A stretch of DNA of 64,000 nucleotides from Micractinium sp. NFX-FRZ (GCA_029339195.1 JAPTJF010000215.1:35931-99930), one strand, 5' to 3'. Positions 44,400 to 56,571 are shown, numbered from the stretch's first letter. Notes: generated by a model not told the origin, from the letters alone. Made by a program: numbers and translations.

Positions 44400-46728
44400 T
44401 CACTCGTACAACCAGGGGGTCGCCACGGGCTGGTAGTTTGCCAGCTCATCGGCCTTGAACCACTGCACACATGCACAGGAGGGCATGTGGGGTCAGCCAG
44501 CGAGCATGCGGCAGTCTTTCACGGCGGGTCGCAGGTCAAGGAACACACATGCCAGCACAACCCATGCATCTGGAACTGGTTACTCTGCCCATCCCACATT
44601 GTCTTGAACAAAACAGTCTGCGGGACACTCAAGGGGATGCTGCGGAGAGATACTGTCTCCTCTCCTGCACCCACCAGGGCAATCTCCCGCATCGCGCTGT
44701 CCACGCTGTCGCTCCCGTGGATGATGTTGCGCCCCATCTGCACTCACAGGCAGGTGGGGAACAGGCGGCAGAAGAACCCCGCCTTGCACCAATGCCATCT
44801 GTTTGCAAAGAACCAGGACCGGCCCGCTCCCCACTCCCACGACCCACCGCCTCCCTCCACACCATTGCACCACCACCCAGGCCCCCAGCTCATCTCTCAT
44901 CGCAGTAGGCCCCCCTGCTGCCCTGCCCACCGTCACCTCGCCCCTTGCCACAGCCTGTCGGTTGCTCGTCGCTCTCGCTCCCTCACCCGCCAACCCGCAC
45001 CCCTCCCGGCAAGGGCCTCACATCCACGCCAAAGTCGCCGCGGATAGTGCCGGGCGCGGAGGCCAGCGGGTTGGTGGCCCCAATCATGGTGCGCCCAGTC
45101 TTCACCACATCCTTGCCCTCAAACACCATGGCCTGGCAGGCAGAGGGGGCGGAAAGGGAGGAAGGCAAGTTTGAGAGGGATGAGACAGGGTGACATGTAC
45201 GGATCCGTTGCACAAGGTGCACATCGATGCTCAGGCAGGAGAGGGGGGTAGAGGCAGGCAGGCACCGGCAGCCCCAAAGGGCACTGCACAGTTGGTGGAC
45301 CCAGTCCAATGCGGGAATGCATGAAACGCGAGCTCAGTGTGGCAGTGTGCTGTGCCAGCCGTGCTTTGGCCATAGGCACCACCGGGTGCGGGGGAGGCTG
45401 CTCACCACCACCGCGCCGGAGCTCAGGAAGTCGACCAGCTTGGGGAAGAACGGCTGCAGGAGGAGGGAGGGAGGGAGAAAGGGAGGGAGGGGGTAGGCCT
45501 GGGCAGCAGGCAGGCAGAACGTGCAGCCAGGCAAGTGCGCACCCGGGCCAGACGCCTGGCGAAACGCCAGCCCTGCTTTGCATGCTCCGCCTTTGGCCCC
45601 TGCCCATCCCTCTCCCCCACGCCACCCACCTTGCCATCGTGCTCAGCATAGTGCTGGCTGGCCAGCTCGCGTGAGGGGACAATGACCTGCACGGGCAGAC
45701 ACATAACCCAATGGGGCAGCAGGCATGGATTGGGGGTGAAAGAGCTGTGAGGCAGCGCTGCAGCACAGCAGGCCGGCGGGTCGTTGGCGGCAGGCATCAA
45801 AGGGGACGGATAACGCACCTTGATGCCCACAAGCTTGTAGCCACGCTGCTCAAAGCGTTTGATGACGTCGCCAATCAGGCCGCGGTGCACGCCGTCTGGC
45901 TTGATCTGCGGGGGGCCAGCAAGTGCAGCACATGGTCAGCGTGAGCAGCCCAGCACCATGGGCACCACCACCACGGGTGCTTGCCTTGTCAATCGCCACC
46001 TCCTCCCGTATGTCACCCTGCACAAACAATTATCCCCCACCCCCCACCCACCCACACCAATCCGTCCTCCTCCCCACCGGCTTACCATGATGAAGCTGCG
46101 CTCCCGCACCACGCCCTCAGCCGCAAATGACACCGTGGTGCCCACTGCACAGGCACAGCAGCAGCAGGGTTGGTGGGCGGCAGGCAGCAGTCGCCACTAG
46201 GGATTGGGCTGCAGCTACTGCACACAAGCGGCGCAAGGCAGATCTGAACCAAATGATTTTCAGAATCTTCAGGGCTGGGCGCAACATGCTGGCCAAAACG
46301 TCCCCGACGCTGCCCCCAAACAGCAGGCGGCAGCAACGGTGCTCACTTGTCACCGCCGCGCCCGCCAGTGCCGCCGCAGATGCCGCGCGGGGTCCTGCCA
46401 GGGCCGCAAATGAGGCATAGGGTGCCTGCCGAGCAGCCGTCGCCACCGCCGCAGCTGCAGGCAGGCTCAAGGCAGGCAGGCATGGGAGGGAGGCAGTGTT
46501 GCGCCAGTGGCAGCCAGTGGCGGCACGGTGGCGGCTCACGGGCGCGCAGCACAAGGGGCATACACAGCGGGAGGTTGTCCAATGCCCATCGGCAGCTCAG
46601 ATCGCCCATCGGAATTGGCCACCGCAGCCTGCAGAGAGTCGTGAGTTCGCGGCTAAGGTCCCGACAGGCAAAAGCTTGCCTGCGGAGGCGGCACGGCGGC
46701 CGAGGGCACGGGCGGCGGTGCGCAGCAT
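44400..46728 (-). CDS. Nucleoside diphosphate kinase, organelle-targeted
   Basis: Nine exons on the minus strand (46728-46680, 46454-46347, 46144-46086, 45905-45819, 45686-45630, 45453-45406, 45132-45022, 44737-44675, 44462-44400) give 214 residues. The leader [16 protein letters not shown] plus an Ala-rich stretch (to about residue 60) looks mitochondrial or dual-targeted. The NDPK core follows: [82 protein letters not shown] and [11 protein letters not shown] with the phospho-accepting His at about 180, ending WLYE. It transfers gamma-phosphate between NTPs and NDPs. Intron 1 uses a GC donor (CAG|GCAAGC). Confidence 0.92.
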
Positions 46729-47363
46729 TTTGATGGAGGGCGTGACAGCAAGCGGACAACTTGGGCGCAGGGTGGGCGCAGCAGTTCAGGGGCTGCTGGG
46801 CGGGTGCTCAGCAGGTCCCAGCAGGTGGTTCACTCATAGGGCTGGACCCTAAGACGAACGCGAATTTCTCAAGGTAAGCGAATGAGATAGAGATAAGAAT
46901 TATTTCGGACAGCAGCTGGCCTTAGGGCAAAACTAATCCGGGTTAGGAAGGGTTTAGTGCCGCCTTAGCGGCCTTCCAATGTGGAGTTTCAACGCCACAT
47001 CAGGCACTGTGTGCGTCTTCAAGGGTTGCAAAGAGTCGGGATATTGGTATTGTGCATCAAAAAGCACAAAAGGACCACTAGACACGCTGTCTGACCGTTT
47101 CAAGGAAGGTGGAAAGGGGGTAATTCTTTATATCTGCCTTAGGCTTGCCCACGCCTTTACAGTGCCCAAAGGTAAATTAGGGGGCTGCTATTAGCTAATG
47201 CGGGTTCGTTTAGATCTATTAATGGCTTCGCAAGCTGCTGACGTGGATTAGGCCCCAGCCCTATTCACTCAGCCGCTGCGACTGCTTCCGCTAATCTTCA
47301 ATCCAACAGACAGCCTTGAACCAGCCCGCCAGCCCGCCGTTGACCTCCTGCCGGCACCCGAGA
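46729..47363. promoter_or_regulatory. Divergent promoter NDPK / kelch-FN3 gene, containing AT-rich island
   Basis: 635 bp between outward-facing starts. From about 46845 to 47290 base composition falls to roughly half GC, against about two-thirds elsewhere. TTAG/CTTAGG-like motifs recur (46851, 46922, 46939, 46966, 47140 and others). It contains a short open frame at 46979-47194 (71 codons) that I do not recognise. Confidence 0.45.
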
Positions 47364-50300
47364 ATGTCTGACGAAGTAAAGAAGAAGAAGAAGGCGGGCG
47401 GCAAGCCCGCCTCCCCTGGCGGCAAGAAGAAAGGCAGCAAGCCGGGGACTGCGGCGTCCAAGGGGTGAGGCTGCCGCAACCGCCGCGGCTGCCTCCCGCC
47501 CGCCGCCGCCTGCCTCGTCGCCTCCCTGCCAACTCTCACTGTGCCTCTGCTGCTACTGCCTGCAGAGAACCCAGCGCCAAGGCGGCAGCCGAGGAGGAAA
47601 AGAAGCGGCTGCAGGCGGAGCTGGGGGTTCTGGCAGCGACGCGCGCGGCGCAGGATGCTGCGGCCAAGGCGCTCGAGGAGGAGCTGGCAGCGCTGCGCCA
47701 TCGCCACGCACTGGAAGCGGCCACCGCCACAGATGTGCTTGCCAGCCAGCAGCGGCGGCAGCAGCAGGCGCAGGAGGCCGCTCGCGAGCTGGAGCGGCAG
47801 CTGGAGGTGGCGCGGGCAGAGGCGGCGGCGCTGCAGAGCTCGCTCGCCGCAGCGCAGGCCGCTGCCGAGGCGGCAGCGGAGGGCAGCGATGATGAGGAGG
47901 ATGAGGCCGGTGGCGAGCTGCGGCGGGTGATGTCGCAGGCGCGGCGGCAAGAGGAGCGGTTGGGGGCGCAGGAGACGGCGCTGGAGGCGCTGCGCATGCG
48001 GCTGCAGCGCACCGAGGCGGAGCTTGCCGGGGAGCGGGCCACGGTGGCGGCGCTGCGGGTCAGGGCACAGAGCCGCAGCGAGCTGCGCTTCATCCGTGGC
48101 TCCCCCTTCCTGGTGCACGTGGGGCGGGAGAAGCTGGGGGGCAGCCTGCCGCCGACGGTGGGCCTGCGCCCGGGCGGCGCGCTGGCCGTGGCGGGGCGGC
48201 AGCTGGTGCTGGCGCTGCCAGGCGGGATGCACGCCTTGGACCTGGCCAGCGGGACTTGGTGCCCCAGTGGGAGGGAGGCAGCAGCAGGGGTTGGTGGCAC
48301 CACGCAAGCAGCATCACGTGCGGCAGGGGTTGCGGGGGCAGCGGCACTGTCACTGACAGCGGTCAGCGGCCGCGCTGTGTGCTCTGTTGGCAGCAAGCTG
48401 CTGGGCTTTGGAGGCGAGTGCCAGGGGCGGCTGCTGCCCAGCAGCACGCAGTTCCTGCACCCAGACCTGCAGGCATGGCTGCCCGCCCCGGGTCCAGCGG
48501 ATGGTGCCGCGCCCGAGCCGCCGCCACGGACAGACGCCGCGCTCGCCTACTGCCCAAAGCTGCATGCCGTGTTCCTGTACGGCGGTCATGGGGAGGGCGG
48601 CTCCTGCCTGGGCGACCTCTGGCGCCTGGATCTGGCCAGCATGGCTTGGACGCGGCTGGACAAGCTGAGCGCCAGCCGCCCGCTGACGGAGCGCGCCCGC
48701 TCTCCCTGCATGAGCGAGGCGCCGCCTGCTGCCGCGTCTGCCGCGCTGGCGGTTGCCCCTGACGCCAGCCGGCTCTGGCTCCTGGGCGGGAGGCTGGACA
48801 GTGGGCGCTGCTGCAACACGTTGCACTGGTGAGAAGGAGCACGGGGCACAGGTTGGTGGCGCTACCAGTGTGGGCTTTGCCAGGCTGCCTGCCAGCGCCA
48901 GGTCTAGTGTATTGATGCTCTCTCGGCCAGCCACTCCTTTCGGTGGAGACCTCCAGCTTACCATACACATGGGCAATGCCCTCCCCTGGCTTGGCCTCAT
49001 CAAAACACATTCTGCACGTGCCCGCTGCCCTCCCCTGCCCCAGGTTTGACCTCACCATGAACTACTGGGCAGCTGTGGAGCCCCAGACCTGGACCATTGA
49101 CTCCCGCTCAAAGTGAGGGTGGTGGCAAGGGGTGGGGTTGCAGGTTGGGTGCAGCATGGAGCAGCTGCTGTGTGCAGGGTGTAAGGTGCAGGCAGTGCAG
49201 ACATGCTGCCCACACTTACCCGCAGCCACTCACGCTCCCTTCTCATCCATCCATCCCGTTTCCTTTCCCACCCGTGTCATTATGCCTCACCACCCCACCC
49301 CACAGTGCCGTCGTGTCCTGCGTGGGCCGCTACCTGCTGGTGGCCGGCGGGCTGTGCCACTCGGCCAGCGGGCAGGCGGTGTTCCGCCAGGACTGCGCGC
49401 TGTACGACCCGGCAGCCAACAGCTGGGACGTCATCACCGACACCGCCTTTGAGCCGCAGCCTTCCGCCAGCAGCGAGCCGCGCGTGGTGGTGTCTGTGGC
49501 TGCTGAAAACGGGCCGGACTGCTGCAGCCGCCGGACCACCAGCAGCAGCGCCAGCGGCGGCGGCAGCAGCGGCAAGAACAGCAGGCTGGCTTCGGCGCCG
49601 GGCAGGGCCGGCGGCGGCGGCGGAAGCAGTGGGCCCGCCTTTCTGGGGGTGGGAACTTGTGTGTTCCACGACGGCAAGCTGCTGGTGCTCAAGGCTGGGG
49701 CAGGGGGCAGCGCTGGTGGGCCGGTGTCAGAGCTTTGGTCGATGGAGCTGCAGCTGCCCTCGGCCATTGAGCAGGAGCAGCTGCGCAGCATGCAGCGCAC
49801 AACCACCTTCACAGACCTCACGCTCAAGGAGGAGTTTGTGGGGACCACCAGTGTTCGGTGAGTGGGGTGGGGGATGCAGGTGGGCAGGCTGCAGCGCTGC
49901 TAGCGGTGGGGCGCGTGCGCAGCCGGTGGTGCCGTTCTTTCACCAGCAGTGCTGACTGTTTGTGCCATGCTGGCACGCCCTCTATGCAAGGTATCCAGCC
50001 AAGCCCCACACCCATTCCCCTTCTTCTTTTGAGACGCCTCTTGCCCACTGTGCTGTGCTGCGCTGCAGGCTGTCGTGGCGGGCACCAACGGCAGGGGCAG
50101 ACAAGCTGCTGTCCTTCAAGCTCATGATGACCAATGCAGAGGGGCGCGCACGGGTGAGGGGCTAGAGGGAGCAGGGGAGGGGTGCGGGCATGCAGCCGAG
50201 CACAGCTAGCTGCACTTGCTGTCGCTGCTACTTGCACCTTGCTGTCACTGGCTGCTTGTTCCGCTGCCTGCCTGTGTACTCAACTTGTATGATCTCAGCA

Positions 50301-50606
50301 GCAACACAACATCTCCGCCCACACACGCCCTGCTGCTGCTGCCCCCACCCCTCTGTCCCCCCACCACCACAGGAGGCGTACGAGGGGCGGGAGTCGGGGT
50401 GCGAGGTGACGGGGCTGATGCCCTGCTCGCAGTACGTGTTCTGCGTCAAGGCCCTGTTTGACGACACCACCTTCCTCTGGTCCGAGCCCATGATGGTCAC
50501 AACCAAGAAGATGGTGGCCGGGAAGACGGGCACGAGCATGGGAACGGCCGCAGCTGGCGGTGGCGCAGGCAGCGGCGAGGCGGGCGGGCGGCCGCTGGGC
50601 AAGTGA
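47364..50606 (+). CDS. Coiled-coil / kelch-like / fibronectin-III protein
   Basis: Six exons (47364-47464, 47566-48828, 49044-49112, 49306-49857, 50069-50153, 50373-50606) give 767 residues. The N-terminus is Lys-rich (SDEVKKKKKAGGK). Residues about 35-235 are a long Ala/Glu/Arg/Leu coiled coil with an acidic break (GSDDEEDEAGG). A kelch-like beta-propeller region follows, with AVFLYGGHGEGGSCLGDLWR, LDLASMAWTRLDK, LWLLGGRLDSGRC and YLLVAGGLCH. The end is FN3-like: LSWRAPTAGADKLLSFKL, YEGRESGCEVTGLMPCSQYV and FCVKALFDDTTFLWSEP. Composition suggests a scaffold; function is unknown. All junctions are GT-AG. Confidence 0.75.
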
Positions 50607-50997
50607 GGCAGCGAGAGGCAGCCCTCAGAATGCGAGGGCGCAGAGGGAGGAAGCAAGGGAAGCAGTGATGGCGAAAGGCGGAAGGAGGGGCTGCGTGTGA
50701 GCACAACACACAACGTGTCATGAGATCGAGGAGGTGTGAACTCTCAATGTCAGGCGCAGGGGTGCAGAGCTCAGTTGCTGCGCTGGCGGCTGGCGCTGCC
50801 CTGGCCAGGGTGCTAGAGAAATACAGGTGTTGAGGCGTTCGTTTGGAGGCTGCGAGCGCCGCGGCTGGTGCTGCTTGCTGACGGGCGAGTCCAGAAAACT
50901 GAGTAGGGTGAGGGGGCGGAGGGCTGCCTGCCTGCCCCAGGCTGGCCGTCACGAGCGGGGCCAGCTGGCGGGCGCAGCATGTAGGTCAACGCGGTCA
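50607..50997. other. Convergent 3' regions
   Basis: 391 bp between the kelch-FN3 stop and the NHP2 stop. Nothing recognised. Confidence 0.4.
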
Positions 50998-52190
50998 TCA
51001 GAAAGTGATGGCAGCTGCCTTGACCTTCTTCTCAACCTGTAGAGTGCGGGGGGAAGAAAGGGGGTCATTATTGACAGGTGCACACATGGCAGCAGGCATG
51101 GCGGCGGGCAGAGCGCGGGAGGGTCGTGGGAGCCGTCACAATTTGCGCAGCAGCGTGCGCCTCTCCGCAGCATTCCGGTGCCCATTCACCCACCACGCCC
51201 ACAACCGCCGCTGCACCCGCCCTTCCACCCAGCACTCGCACCCGCCCACCTCTGCGTACGCCTCTGCATACTCCTTGCCCTCCTCATCCTTGGGCAGCTC
51301 CCCCTTCTGCGGCTTGGGCAGCACCAGCATGCAGCTGGTGGGGCGCTTGGTGAGCCCGGCCGCGCCCAGCTCCTCCTTGGAGGGCAGGTAGATGTAGGGG
51401 ATGTCGTGGTCCTCGCACAGCACGGGCAGCGGGGTGATGACGTCGATGGGGGAGATGTCGCCCGCGATGAGGCACACGCTGCGGGGCGGGGAGGGGAGCG
51501 GGGTGGGGGGGGTGAGGCGGGTGGGGGTGGCAAGGGACGGAAGCACGAAGGCAACAAGGCGGCGGAGGCACTGGCAAGGGCAGGGGCTGCGGAACTGACC
51601 ATGTCGGCATCTCCTTGACCGTGCACCTTTATAGCAGCGGGTGCAGAAGCGGAGAAACATACAGAAAGATACATAGGCAGGGTGAACGCGAGCCTGCACA
51701 CCCAAACCTCCGCCACATTGCTCACCCCTTGACGTTCTTGCGGATTGCCTTGATCACCTCCTTCACCCCCCGCTTGATCTGCTTGCGCTTGGCCGCCTTC
51801 TTCGCCAGCTTCAGCGCCTGCGCAGGTCACAAGTGGCAGGTGGCGGCTGTGAGTGGCGGCAGCAGCGCGGCGGCGAGGTGCCGCCTGCCTGCCTGGCGAT
51901 GTGCACAGCGCCGCTCTGCGTGCACATCCCTCCAGCATGCCTCTGCCAGTGACCAGCGCCTCCCAGCAGCGCCTGCATGCAGCGCGCCAAGCTGCCAGAT
52001 GCATGCGGCTTGCCTTCTTTGTCAGCTTGTCGTCTGCCAGCGGCTTTGCGATGGGGGCGAGCTGAATCTTTGCGGGCACTGCCGGTGCCTCTGCTGCTGC
52101 CACCTCTGCCGCTGCCTCTGCCTGCTCTCCCGCGTCAGACTTCCGCTTCTTGTCCTTCTTCTCCTTCTTTTCCTTCTTCTCCTTGGCCAT
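50998..52190 (-). CDS. NHP2: H/ACA snoRNP protein NHP2 (L7Ae family)
   Basis: Four exons on the minus strand (52190-52014, 51817-51726, 51478-51250, 51036-50998) give 178 residues. A Lys/Glu-rich N-terminus (EKKEKKEKKDKKRKSD) precedes the L7Ae domain: IKRGVKEVIKAIRKNVKG, VCLIAGDISPIDVITPLP, CEDHDIPYIYLPSKEELG and LTKRPTSCMLVL. NHP2 binds box H/ACA RNAs with dyskerin, NOP10 and GAR1 to guide pseudouridylation of rRNA in the nucleolus. Intron 1 has an AAG|GCAAGC donor. Without it the helix DKLTKK-ALKLAKKAAKR is interrupted. Confidence 0.92.
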
Positions 52191-52543
52191 CTTTATGGCT
52201 GCCGAAAGCCGAGTTGGGGTGCCAAAAGCGGGGAGGCAACTAGAGATGGCGACTGTGTGCTGCTGAAGGTCGCTCTAGAGTGCCCTTGGTGCATGTTGGG
52301 GGCCGATGGCGACCTGAAGGCACTGCATTCGGCGTCCTGCTGGGCCCTGCTATGCTGCCAGCGAGGCCTCGGAACTTTGGCCTGGCGCAGCGGTTCCGGG
52401 TTGTTCAGTGCCCACATGGGGGGCCTTCAATTTCCAAAGCAACCCACAAGCTACTTGGCGAGCACCTCGGCCCCAACGCGCGTTGCGTTTGCTGGGCAAG
52501 CTCTGGGCTGCTCTTGCGATCGCAGCCAGGCCTACCACCTGTC
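52191..52543. promoter_or_regulatory. Divergent promoter NHP2 / AMSH
   Basis: 353 bp between outward-facing ATGs. No distinct motif seen. Confidence 0.45.
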
Positions 52544-55500
52544 ATGCCTGCCATCCACCGCAAGACGGCGCAGGGCGGCTCCAAGCTCGACAGCCTGAAC
52601 GCCAGAGCCGCGGCAGGCAGCAGGGCGGTGGACAACTTCGCCTCGATCTCGACGTACTACCGATCCGCAGATCTGTTGTTGCGACAGGTGAGGGAGGCGG
52701 GGGGCGCCAAGTGAACAGAGCTGGGTGCGGGCGGACGGGCGGTGCAGGCGGCGCGGCGCAGGCGGCGGCGCAAGGCTCTGGCCTTCACTGCTGTTCCTGC
52801 TGCTTGTGTCCGCACTTGCAGGCGGCCGAGTACCGGCGCAAGCACAATGATGAGGAGCTGTATGTCATGCTCATGCGGTTTGCAAGGTGAGCACAGCAGC
52901 TGTGCTGCGTCAAACAAGTTCGGGGTGCATCGTGGAAGAGTGGATGATTGCCCCAATAGCCAAGGCTTGCATTTGCGCGTGGTGGGTGCTGCGCAAGCTG
53001 CTCGTCTTGATGCACCCGCTTGTCCTGCAGCATGGTGGTGGAGACGCTGCCCCGGCACCGCGCCTTCCATGCCGACGACCCCAAGTACCTGCAGCTGAGG
53101 AAGGTGAGGTGGCTGGGGAGCGGGCCCAGCAGTGGAGAGGGCAGTGCTGCCATAGTAGCAGTAAAGAGAGCACTGCTGCCACAGCCCGCAGGGACGCAGG
53201 GGACGTGGTATGAGCAGTGGCGCAGCCTACGACTCAGCTTCCCCACTGGGTGCTCAGCCTGCTGCTTGCGCCCACGCTGTGGCACATGCTCTGCATGCCG
53301 TCCATGCTTTGTGCGCTTCCGCGCCTGCCCAGTGGTGCTGCTCATGCTGTGCCATGCTGCTCGTGCTGTGCCCACCTGGCGTGCAGGCCCTGATCGAGTC
53401 CTTCCTGCCTGAGCTGGAGCGCCTCAAAGCGGGCATCCGGCTCAAGGCGTTGGTGGACAGCCTGGGCTGGCAGGGCCCCTTCATGCCCACCAAGACAGCT
53501 GGCACGGTGATGCTGAGCGCGGGAAACTTGCCAGAGATACACTGGGAGGAGAGCGTGGTGCCGCCACCGCCGCCGGCAGCGGGCGCAGCGCTGGGCGTGC
53601 CGCAGCCAGAGGGCTTTGATCTGCTCAGCGGCATGGGTTTTGGCCCTAGCAGCGCTGCGGTCAGCAGCAGCAGCTTGCAAGTGCAGACGCAGCAGCAGCA
53701 GCGGCAAGGCTCGTTGCAGCAGCAGCAGGCGCAGCAGCCAGGGGCGGCCATGTTTGCAGGGGTGGCGATACCCCAGCTGAGCAGCAACCTGCGGCTGCCG
53801 GCGGCCAGCCAGGCGACGCTAGCCAAGCACGCGCTGCTGCCGTCGCTCAGCTTTGGCAGCTCGCAGCAGCAGCGGCCAGTGGAGCGGCTGCCACCTGTGC
53901 AGCAGCGGCCGCTCTACCCGGAGCTAGCAGAGCTGCTGGAGCCGCCCCCGGCAGAGCAGCAGCCGGTAGATGCGGCACTGGCCAGCCTGGACATCTCCTC
54001 CCAGCAGCAGCAGCAGCAGCAGCAGCAGCCACCCTACCAGCCCAGCCCGTACAACGAGCTGGCGCTTGGGCCGCAGGAGGTGGGCGTCACGACGGCGCCG
54101 CGCCCCACACAACCGCTGCCGCCTGACGCCGCATGCTGCGCGCCGCTGCCGGGGCAGGCGCTGGTGCCGGCGCCGCCGCCCAGCAACGGGGGCGGTGTGG
54201 CGGAGGTGAAGAAGCTGCAGCAGATTCGGGATGTGCATGTGTCAGTGGCTCTGATGGACGAGTTCATGCGGTGAGGGAGGGGTGGGGCAGGGTGGGCATT
54301 GAGCAGCCTACGGGGCAGGTGTGGGGCAGGTGCCTGGCGGATTGAAAGTTTGGCAGGTGTTGGCGGGCAGCTGCGGCGCATTGGGCACCAGTGCATCTTG
54401 CCTGCTGCTGCGTCAGCGACTTGTGGGGCCTTCAGTCGCGGGTTTCCTACTGTAGGCAGGGCTGGGCAGCCTGTGCGCCTTAGGAGCAGCAGCATGCTGT
54501 GGCCTGCCTTCTCCGGCCCGCCATCCACTCCCCCCTGCCCCTTACCCATTCCCTCCCTGTGACTCGCCTCCCCCAACACCCGCCCCCCAGGTACGCGGTG
54601 AGCAACACGCGGCGTGGCATCGAGTCGTGCGGCATCCTGGCGGGCAGCCTGTCCGCCGACGACGACGTCTTCACCATCACCACGCTCATCGTGCCCAAGC
54701 AGCAGGGCACCTCGGACACGGTGGGTGCAGACGCAGTGGGGGTGGCACATGGGCCTCGGTGGGTTAACTATACCTGGGAATACGAGTGAACCTTGGACAT
54801 GGCAGGTTAACGCAAAGCTGGGGCTGGGTGTGTGCGTGCACCCGAGGCAGGAGGGCACCCTACACACGGCAAGCCTGGGCGGACACAGCGGGGACAGGGT
54901 ATGTGCATGTGAGGAGCGCTGGATGGATGGATGGGGAGCAGAGGAGGGCGCGGCAGGGGTTGGGAGTGAGCGCAAGAAGAGAGGAGCGGGTGCCAGGGTC
55001 TGTGATGCTTCCACACGACTGCTCTGGAATGCAGTCAACAAGGAGCACACTTGCCCTGTCCAGCCACCCATTCGGCCGCCTCCCCCACCTCGTTGCACGC
55101 CCATGCTTATCTTCAGGCAGAGACATGCTGAACGAGGGGGGAGCTGTGGGCCTTCCTCAAATTTCATGCTGCCCCTGCTGTCTCACCCCCGTCCTGCCCG
55201 TTTGCCCCACCCCACCCTCTCAACCTCTCATGTTCGTTCAGGTGGAGATGCTCAACGAGGAGGAGATTTTCGAGGTGCAGGACAGCCGGGCGCTGTACCC
55301 GCTGGGCTGGATTCACACCCACCCCACCCAGACCTGCTTCCTCTCGTCTGTCGACATCCACACGCACTGCGGCTTCCAGGTGGGGGGCGTGAGGGGCATG
55401 TGTGGTTGAGCTTGGAAGAGTACAGGGCAGAAGGCTGAGTGGCTGGGGCAGGAGGGCGGTGTACAGTGGGGCTGCCTGGCAGGTGCCAGGCCACAGGCAC

Positions 55501-55881
55501 AGCTCCTGACACCCAGCCTAGCAGCCTGTCCTAAGCTCAACTGTGCCTCCCACTCCGCCCCCCACAACATGCAATGCCTCCATCTTTCCAGCTCCTGCCC
55601 AACCCACTCTGCCCCACGTCCCACCCGCGCCCCCACCCTGTGGCCCCCCACAGACCATGCTGGACGAGGCGGTTGCCATTGTGATGGCCCCCAAGGACCC
55701 CTCCAAGCGCGTCGGCATCTTCCGCCTCTCCACCCCCGGCGGCCTCAAGCTGGTGCAGCGCTGCCCGCAGCGCGGCTTCCACGCGCACCCGCCCACGGAC
55801 AACGGGCAGCCCATCTACGAGCTGTGCGGGCACGTGTACCTCAACCCGCGGGCCAAGTACGAGGTCATCGACCTGCGCTGA
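52544..55881 (+). CDS. AMSH: AMSH-type deubiquitinase (full length)
   Basis: Seven exons (52544-52687, 52822-52886, 53031-53103, 53387-54270, 54591-54720, 55242-55379, 55654-55881) give 553 residues. Residues 1-115 are a USP8-dimer/MIT-like helical region ([38 protein letters not shown]). A Gln/Pro-rich disordered linker includes a Q9 tract. The MPN+ domain (about 378-520) has the JAMM zinc site: [10 protein letters not shown] (Glu) and [17 protein letters not shown] (His, His, Ser, Asp). AMSH enzymes cut K63-linked ubiquitin chains on ESCRT cargo at endosomes. All junctions are GT-AG. Exons 5-7, the end of exon 4 and the 3' flank are duplicated at 61.5-63.9 kb. Confidence 0.92.
54007..54030 (+). 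repeat. CAG microsatellite encoding poly-Gln in AMSH
   Basis: An almost pure CAG run within AMSH exon 4 encodes about nine Gln in the disordered linker. Length variation between strains is likely. Confidence 0.85.
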
Positions 55882-56571
55882 GTCGGCGCGTGACCTGGCG
55901 CTGAGCGGGTGCTGGTGCACCGCCCGCGCCAGCAGCACTTGCCCGCCGCTTTCGTGGTGTGAGCCGTGCGCTCCACTCCCCTGTACTCTCTGCCCCAGCA
56001 CTGCTCTCCTGCGGCCCTCTGCCCTTGTGTACACTCCGCGCGATGTAGCCCCCCTCGCGCTCTGTGCCCTTCTTCAGTATCCTTTACCCGTCCTGGTGGC
56101 CTCAGCCTGCAACCAAGACCGCTCTGCCTTGTTCTTGCTGGATCCAGTGGCGGTTTGATGTTGTAAATCATCATACTGGGTCAGCATGAAGCAGCACAGA
56201 ACACACAGGCAATAGTCGGGGGATGGACAGGGAGGGAGGGACGCAGGCAGGGAGGCATGCTCAGACCGGGGGGAAGCGGGAGCAACATGCCTGAGGGAGG
56301 GTCGATTGGCAGGGACATGCCGGGCACGGTGAGGAAGGGGGACAGGGTGACAAGAATGCATGGGTACCAGGAAGGAGATGCACGCTACCTACAGAACAGT
56401 AGTTTTCCACGTTCGAAAGCAGGGCAGGGTTTTGAGCACCGCCTCCAGGCCTTCCACGCTGGCACAACCCCAGGTGTGCAGCGTATGCAGCTGGCTGAGG
56501 GGCGCCAGGTGGTGCCAGCCTCCAGCCAACTCGTGGTTCCCTCCCAGATTCAGGTCCTCAACGGCGGTGAG
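54178..56571. repeat. Segmental duplication, copy A
   Basis: From the last part of AMSH exon 4 through exons 5-7, the 3' flank and the 3' end of the next LRR gene, this block matches 61523-63905 in order and orientation. Exons are near-identical with mostly synonymous changes; introns differ more in length and sequence. Confidence 0.85.
55882..56388. other. Convergent 3' regions of AMSH and LRR gene 1
   Basis: 507 bp of 3' flank with TGTAA at 56162-56166. The last part (from 56200) is a G/A-rich stretch repeated in copy B near 63545. No gene. Confidence 0.45.

Noticed and set aside
46979..47194. 71-codon frame in the AT-rich island as a gene
   Set aside because: Too short and unrecognised to call as a CDS; kept only as part of the island finding.
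47536..48447. 303-codon Ser/Ala-rich frame opposite the coiled-coil exon
   Set aside because: Antisense shadow of the Glu/Ala/Arg-rich coiled coil; no start context or splice support.
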